From the NCBI GenBank assembly GCA_003415625.1, contig PYIU01000003.1, positions 4,836,001 through 4,900,000 of the forward strand: a stretch of DNA of 64,000 bases. The letters are read 5' to 3'. This DNA is from Aquanectria penicillioides. Lineage: Eukaryota; Ascomycota; Sordariomycetes; Hypocreales; Nectriaceae. The position numbers were made by a program, and so were the translations under genes. Shown piece after piece: positions 57,302 to 64,000 of this stretch (positions within the stretch are counted from its first letter, which is position 1; every line of letters begins with the position of its first letter). The notes beneath the pieces were generated by a model that saw only the letters and a program-made list of their open reading frames with translations, was not told where the DNA came from and searched no databases.

Positions 57302-59895
57302 GCGTCTCGCGGTGGAGTGGGAAGTTGTCGATGAAGGAGGCTAGGAGGTGGTCAGACGTTAGGAGTGGGTTATAGATAGACTTGGCCTACCCCCGGCTCG
57401 AGAACGCCTGGGAAGGGCCGATGGGAGACCATTTGAGGGTATTATCCTGCGAGACTTCGGAATACCCAATCTCGCCAGGCCCTGAATGCCTGTCCTCAAC
57501 GAGCACCTTTCTTTTGTAGAACTGTACATCAATCTATACCGCAGCCAGGAAATACCTGCTGCGGCCAATTCTAAACCATCTACGTCATGCAGTGCACCGG
57601 AGAACGAAAGTGATATGCTAGTCGTATTTCGCGTGCTTTCTTGCTGTCTTTGATTACCTGAACAGCAACCCATAAAACTGAGACTGAAAAGGTGGTTCTT
57701 GAGTTAGCTTGGGAGCTGAAGAGGACACGATTGACGACCACCCAACGTGTGAGTGGTTGACCCCGAGACTGACCTCCCCGTATCATTTTAATCGTGCTTG
57801 ACTGCTTCAACTGCTTGATTAATATGAACTTGCAGAGTTTCTAGTGCACGATTTTCAATAAGCCCGACTTGTCGAGGTTGGGATGGAAGAAAGATATACA
57901 CAACACTCAACTTTAAACGGAGGACATACAAAAATCTTAATAGGAAGTAAAAAAAAAAAACTCGCCCTGAAGCATTGAGGGTTACGGCATCATACGCTAG
58001 ATTATGCACTCCCCAACTACGAGACAGGTCACAAAATGACGCGGAACCGCTTTGTTTTCTGTGTCCCCTTTGTAGGGCTAATTTATACATCGTATCAGGA
58101 ACCCATATCATAGATCTCACTGAAATGGGATGATACAACGCGTAGGCAAGACCCCGGAAAGTGAGATACGGGTCCACATCCCAAGTGCTGAACAAATTTC
58201 CCTGCGATATACATATCGCCGTTGACGGGCAACCCCAGATACCGCGAATGCAGCACTTGGTTATTAAGCTTCAATTATGTATGAGGAGGATATATCAGCG
58301 ACTGAATGAAATGCAAGACATTTATTGTAGGGTCAACCAAAGGGCTGCAGCCTCACGAAGATCTGATTTTTGGAGACTTGTTGTGTAATAAGTGAAGAGG
58401 CCATCATTGAACCTTGCATTGGATGTAAGAGACAAAATGAGCCCCCGATCCGCTTTCATCACTTTGGTTAGTAAAAAGGGTCATCAAGATGGTTTCTCAA
58501 TGCACGAAAGTCTCCGGATTTTCTTTGCAATAGTGGCTTCATGCCTTTTCAAATCGTCGTTAAGGCTAAATCATAGTTCGCCTAGTCGTGAATCGAAGAT
58601 CTTACATATACAACTCACCCTGAAGGTTTGCAGTTTGGCATCGCGTTGCCTCTCATCTGGCCCCTGGAAGCCTGGAACATCGAGTCTGGTCGTGACAGCT
58701 GTATAGACATACGAGCCTCAGTTCGGCTACTGCCATCAAGATTTTATTTATCTATTCTATAGAGAACAAAATTTCAAGACGCTCTATTTTCCTTTTTATT
58801 ATCCTAGGCCTTTGAGTGCACTACATGATAGTACATTGACTTCAGTCAAAATTTGGGTATTGGTGACTAAATTATTTAAGACATGTTTTCCGTTACAACG
58901 TATCATGTCGTATATCAGATATTCTCAACACGAAGACTTGAGCTTGAATGGAATCATCCATGTGCATCTTGCACTCGAGATCCTCTCCTTTCTGTCACAG
59001 GGTCTTGTTAGACATGGTCGTTGTTGGTTTTTCGCCGTTCTTCAAGTTACAGAAGGGAATGATACTGAATGACAAGTTGAGGGAGCCAATCAAATGTTGG
59101 CGCAACTTGAGGTCCATGTATAAGGAGGAAGCGCGGCCCAAGATCATCTGCTTGCCTTCATCTGCAGCTCGAAGCATGTCATGGATATCGGCGAAGTAAT
59201 CGGAATTGTTTCCTCCGGATAGTCGTAGCCTAGACCATGAACCCGTGCGCCTAGCGCCACCCACATCAGCCGATCTGGGTGTTGACAGGGTTAGACGGGT
59301 GCGGAGCTGAAGGCCCGAATTAGGGAGCCCGGTCCACAGCCTCAGGTTTATTATGAAGTGCGGTGCGAGATGTCGGCGGCTAAATCAAAAGCTGCATCTG
59401 CGCGAGGCCCCAGTCGAGAAAGCTGACCCTCGGCGCTTAGCTGTTGATGTGACGAGCCCAGATCGATGTCACAAAAATCTCGCCATTAAGAGCAATGCTG
59501 AAACCAACCAGCAGAGTCTCCTTCCGGAAACGACTGATGGCTGGCCCCACGACCAATTTCCCTCAATTGGTTAGGGATCTTGCCATGGCCAAGCACTTGG
59601 CTAAAACACAGAACAGAGGTTTGACATGCTCGAGAGGACAAGCCGGATCTTTGCCAAAGACCGTAGGATTGGCGGTGCACCGTGCCCAGTAACACCGCCT
59701 CGGTTGTCCGGGAACCTCAGTGAGGAGACCATGTGGGAACAGTGCGCGAACGTGCCACCAGAGGCCCGACCGATCCCATGCAGCTCTTCAAATGTCAATA
59801 ACCTACGGTTTTGACCCAAGACACTGCTTCCCTGGGAGTCCTACTAGGTTTGTGGTTTTGGGGAAGGCCTGAGAGACCTCCAGGTTTTGCTGGCT
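57302..59895. other. Gene-free region
   Basis: No supported gene. Bases 57,840-58,900 are AT-rich with stops in every frame; 59,210-59,880 is more balanced but shows no conserved domain. It forms the convergent space between atp20 and the methyltransferase gene. Confidence 0.5.
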
Positions 59896-61194
59896 TTATT
59901 GAGGGCCAGGTTTTCTAGCAGTCCACACGTGGCTTTTATCAAATTAGTTCCATGCCGCTTGGGGATAGGGAATGAGAAAAAGTAATGAGAGAAGCTTACA
60001 TATTGCAATAGGTGTGGAAGCGCAGGATGCATATTTCCTTTTTGACTCTGTCACAAAGTTCGCGCACATCATCAAATTTCAGCCCCTGTTTCTCGATCAG
60101 AGGCATCAGGCACAAGGCCTCGAGACTGTGGGTCAAGCCGAGATTGAACCATCTGGCAAGCTCCCGCTCGCCCCGGTCGGGAGACCAGGGACATACGTAT
60201 GCCTTGACGACCTCCTCTTTGACATCAGTAAAGCCCGCAGCCTCGAGCATTTGACGTGTCTCGTATGGCCGCACTCTGGCAGTGCGATTAAAACGATCCA
60301 TACCATCATAGAAGAGTTCGGCCCACTCTTGAAAATGGGATCTGCCTGGCCGCTCATCGTCATCCCACCTCGGTGTCCAATCGATTTCGACTTGTTCAAA
60401 AAAGCCGACGACTGGAGTTAGGTGCCTGTCCAAAGTTTAGAACAGAAAACAGCAGAATTTTAGAGTAGGAATGGCATACTCGAAGACTTTTCGATAGGTT
60501 TGAGGCCAAATATCAGTTTGAAGGCTACCCAATAGCATGCGCATGTGGATTAAATCACAGTCGGTCAATAAGGGACCCCATATAGGCTCTTCGATGTCAA
60601 ACTGTTGAGGGACAACGCCAGGGGGGATGCTAGCAAACGTTAGAAAGGCTCTATGTGGGTATTGGGGGGAAATCTTACAGTGCTGGTTGGATCTGATTCA
60701 GGTCAACAGCCATGATCTGGCTGCTATCAAAACATCTGCAAGTGCGGAGTTAGTGGAGACCAGAAATTATTTGATGGCCTAGATGTACTCTTCTGCGACA
60801 TTGATTCCCCAAATGCCAGTCCCTGTTCCGAGATCCATGACTTTCGGGGTTGGACGTGCAACTGGAGCGTGAAATGGCTTGTTTCCGCGAGCCACGAGGA
60901 AGACCTTGTGAAATATATCTAGGCGATTTAGTTCCTCCTGGAAGCAATGATTAGAACGATTTTCATAAATTGAAAGATGGGTAAGCTCCTCACCGAGTCA
61001 ATGGGGAATAAGTATTTGCCTTGTTTCCAAGATCCATAGAATCGACCATGCTTCCAGTAACCATCTTCAAGGTATCTCCCTTCTTGCTCTGATATACTAA
61101 CAGGGAATTATGTTAGCTTGGTATGTCGATCTTGGGAGGGGAGAGGTCGAGAAACATTATTTGCGTACCTATTCTGAGAAGACATTGCGACCAT
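59896..61194 (-). CDS. LaeA-like SAM-dependent methyltransferase
   Basis: Seven exons on the minus strand: 61194-61169, 61096-60994, 60937-60789, 60735-60679, 60629-60480, 60425-60000 and 59932-59896. They join in frame to 315 residues through six GT...AG introns of 49-72 nt. Motif order is typical of the LaeA family: an N-terminal aromatic segment ([32 protein letters not shown]), SAM motif [13 protein letters not shown] (residues 76-87), motif [13 protein letters not shown], then [33 protein letters not shown], and [23 protein letters not shown] near the C-terminus. The 37-base last exon adds HVWTARKP, which matches the usual LaeA-like ending and validates the splice. LaeA itself regulates secondary metabolism, but most paralogues have unknown substrates. 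No biosynthetic genes adjoin it. Confidence 0.87.
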
Positions 61195-62595
61195 AGGAGA
61201 TCTCCTGAGAAGTGCAAAAATAACTGGCGGAATGAGTGTAACACGAGTGAGCCTCGGATAGCAGGCTCTTGTCTGGCGATCAAACCCGCAGATGAATAGC
61301 TTGCGTCAAGGTGGAATTGCGAAAAGGACCAAACTAAGGTATCTATTCACGATTAATATCATGTTTCATGAGTTCAGGCGAAGAGCAGCCAGATAGTTTT
61401 CTCAACCAGAGTAAAACAAAAATGAAGCATTGCCCCGTCCAAAAGAACGAACGACCGCGCCAGTCCAATCTCAACCATCTTCTCAAGACAACCACTTGGC
61501 TGCCACCCAGAATATCACAAACTCTCTATAGTGGCGACCAGCGAGGTTGACATGCTGCCGACGGGCATGGGCAATGCTATTCGACACAGCCATGGCCGTC
61601 CTGGTTGTCGTGCAGTGATTTCTCACGGCGCTCCTTCGTCTAGGGAAGCTCTTGTTGACAGCAATGGAGACGGGGGGAGGAGGACAATGGGAGGAAAGGA
61701 CGCAGAGAATGGCGAAGACACGGGATCGCAAACGTAGCAGGCAGAGGAGCACAACTCGGGACTTACAAGGAGGAATCCAGGTTGGATGAAGTGGAACAGT
61801 ACTGGGACCGAGAATGGAGTGGTACGGGTATGGTATAGGTAGGGCAACAGGGCCTGGACCTAAAGAAACCGGTAGGATTGGTTGGCAAGCGATGGCAGGG
61901 CCCAGGATTCTCGGAAGAGGGGCGAAGGCGGCGGGCCTGGGGGCGGTTTCGACACGGAGACGGGCCGCAGAGGTGAGGGTTGGCGCTGCTGGCTGGCGAA
62001 TCTTCACTCGCAGATGCCGGGTGTAGGTGTGAGGACACGGGCAGCAATTTGAAAGTCAAGGTGAGTGGGAGGTGCGTGTGAGTATTGAGTGTGAGTTGTG
62101 CGAGAGTGCTGCTGGAGACTAGAGATGGTTGGGGCGCGAAGCGTTCAGAGGTCGGAGGAGGGGTAGTTTTGCAGTGTCGAATTTCCGTGAGAGCGGGACG
62201 ACGGAAGACGCCAAGGAAGCAGAGGAAGCCGGAGCCTGAGAAGAAGCCGGCGATATGAGGCAAGACAGTGCAATATGAAGGCCACAGAGAAGGATGTGAA
62301 GGAGAGGAGGAAGGTTGGTGATTCTTATTGCCGGCCGGATGGGGACGTGGGAGGTGGGACATTGGGAATTGGGACATGGGACATGGGACATGGCACACAC
62401 AAGGACGTGAGGTAGGACGTGGGACTGTGGGCGTGGCCCTCTTTTTTTTTTCCTTGCACCCCCGTCGACCGTTAGTCCATTGTTATGATGCGCCCCGACA
62501 GCTTAAAGTGCGCCCCTGGGGGGGCGGCGGCCCTGGGGCCCTGGAGGCATTGGGGTATTGGGTTGCTAGGGGCGAGCCGGCAAGCCGGACAGGCA

Positions 62596-62640
62596 GGTAC
62601 GTAGGGTTAGGTAGGTCGAGCTAGGTTAGGTAGGTAGGTA
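62596..62640. repeat. (TAGG)n-type array
   Basis: Imperfect GTAGG/TTAGG/TAGG units, non-coding, first of several such arrays toward the window end. Confidence 0.8.
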
Positions 62641-63260
62641 TGGTAAGGCAAGGTAGAGTCGAGGAAGCAGGTACTGCCTAGGTATGCAGGTAAGCTAAAG
62701 GTAGGTAGCCAAGTAGGGAGTAAACAAGCCAGTCTGGGGTGGGCAAGAACGAGGCACAGAAGAAGAAGTAGAAGAAGGGGGGGTACTTCGTCGGGGAGGG
62801 GGGTAGGCCGCACGATGGGCTAAGCCTTGGCCCATGCAAAGGTGAAGGGAACGGAAAGGAAGGGAAGGGAAAAGGAAGGGGGGAACCAACTCGGTCACAG
62901 TCGCGGCCACTCGAGACAGGGTCGTACCTGCCCACTCACTGCCTACCTACATGTCCCTGTCCAAGGTCTCTCTAACGGCTTCAGGTCCGTATTAGGAGAG
63001 AGCGAGCGATCTGGGTAGGGGGCAAGCACGTAGGCACTGACAGGGCGACTGGGCACAGAGGCACAAGCGCGCGCGCACAACAGGTCACCAAACCCGAGGC
63101 CAGCTGAATATGAGAAAAAAAAAACAAGCGTGTGCAACAAACGCTTGCCTTGCTAGTTTTGACTTTGTGCCTCGACCTCCGAGCAAGCGCCCATCCACAG
63201 ACAATAAACTCTTTGCCCAGGCACCTCGGGCATACATGCACCTACCTGCCCTCGTCTACC

Positions 63261-63357
63261 GTAGGTATGTACGTAGGTAGTTAGGTAGGTACCTAGGTAG
63301 GCAGGCAAACAGACACAGGTACCTAGGTAGGTAGTGGTAGTAATAGTAGTAGTAGTT
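63261..63357. repeat. TAGG arrays with palindromic ACCTAGGT
   Basis: Two arrays of GTAGG units (63261-63304 and 63318-63357), each containing a GGTACCTAGGTAGG block with the ACCTAGGT palindrome; the second ends in a GTAGTA trinucleotide run. A further copy occurs around 63475-63491. Confidence 0.85.
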
Positions 63358-64000
63358 GGTGGTCCAAACAATTCACCTCCAAAATGGCCCTCACAAGGTA
63401 TTTCGATAGTGTGTTACGGCACCACAGGAGACAGAAGCCCTCCCATACAAAAGTACGTCTGTACCAGTCCTTACGTACCTAGGTAGGTAGGCACCTATCT
63501 ACCGCCTAGGGCTGTCGTGCTGGATCTTACCCCCCCCCCCCTCAGATTGTGCGGCCGCCGTCGCTGTCAGTGTCGAAATGCGCCGAAGCCGCTCCCGCAG
63601 GGGACACACAGACAGGCACACAAGGCACAAGAGGCTAGGCTGGTGCTGTTTGGGAACTCTCGTTGGCTTCCACTCCAGCGGTGGCCGCCCGCTGGGGGTC
63701 GGGGGGAGGCCTGTTGGCCCGCGGGCGGGAGATGGTGGGATGCGCCTGTGTTTCGGGGTTGGAATGCCCGCAGCCGGCCGCACCCTGCCTTAGCGTCGAG
63801 CAAGTGTAGTGGTGCTGTGGCAGTTAGCGCGGGACAGGGAACATGGGATGATGGGAGATACAACCATGGTCGATGGAAAATGCCATCGATGAGGCTTGGG
63901 GCAGGCCAAGAGACAACCAAGCTACCCACAATGCGATGGCGCCGGCACACCACTAATACACTAAAACACACGAGCCAGAATATAGCAGCACCACTCGCCA

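Larger units (their letters stand above)
61195..64000. other. Repeat-rich terminal region without supported genes
   Basis: About 2.8 kb. It is strongly purine-rich on the plus strand from 61,640 to 62,900 with GTAGG/TAGG arrays beyond, resembling the long upstream region of a minus-strand gene, as seen for the kinase and PPZ, though no such start is in this interval. ORFs seen here are frames of skewed low-complexity DNA. A poly-C run lies at 63531-63541. Confidence 0.5.

Noticed and set aside
1..64000. CRISPR arrays, bacterial operons, 5S rRNA or a secondary-metabolite cluster
   Set aside because: I looked for them by eye and found none; the gene content is that of an ordinary fungal chromosome segment.

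Overview
The window is nuclear DNA of a filamentous ascomycete. The protein-coding genes carry short GT-AG introns of about 49-100 nt, third positions favour C, and there are single-copy intron-containing tRNA genes. Several families are fungal or Pezizomycotina types: an L-arabinitol 4-dehydrogenase very close to the Trichoderma enzyme, a SUR7-type membrane protein, a LaeA-like methyltransferase, a PPZ phosphatase and a hybrid histidine kinase. A Sordariomycete, probably of the Hypocreales, fits best; the species cannot be fixed from the sequence alone.

Layout. Position 1-1642 holds the 3' part of a PH-domain, Lys/Glu-rich protein (+). It converges on a 1506-residue PAS/hybrid histidine kinase (3468-8050, -). 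A 7.3 kb gene-free divergent space follows, rich in simple repeats. Next come a four-TM membrane protein (15380-16357, +) and a mitochondrial succinate-semialdehyde dehydrogenase (17165-18994, +), then tRNA-Val(UAC). From about 19.4 to 26.4 kb the sequence is relatively AT-rich and gene-poor; it contains one basic hypothetical ORF, coding-like debris and a diverged dispersed repeat. At 26473-33470 lie an intracellular GH31 glycosidase (+), a long-intron tRNA (probably Gly-GCC), mitochondrial ribosome recycling factor (+), a convergent RGG-rich mitochondrial protein (-) and PPZ phosphatase (-). A second gene-free divergent space, 7.6 kb long, separates PPZ from a SUR7-family gene (42801-43790, +). 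It is followed by an RTT10/WDR6 WD-repeat protein (44478-47879, +), a 60-residue secreted Cys protein (49906-50151, +), lad1 (54743-55934, +), ATP synthase subunit g (56617-57301, +) and a seven-exon LaeA-like methyltransferase (59896-61194, -). The last 2.8 kb is repeat-rich and has no supported gene.

Functional picture. This is an ordinary chromosomal arm segment, with no operons and no evident biosynthetic cluster. Several genes concern mitochondria (RRF, the RGG protein, ATP20, SSADH), carbon use (lad1, GH31, SSADH) and signalling (histidine kinase, PPZ). The points most worth checking are two apparent single-base losses that break conserved reading frames (PPZ C-terminus and RTT10/WDR6 N-terminal part), the small secreted protein, the odd GH31 active-site motif, the long-intron tRNA, and the two very long upstream regions of signalling genes.
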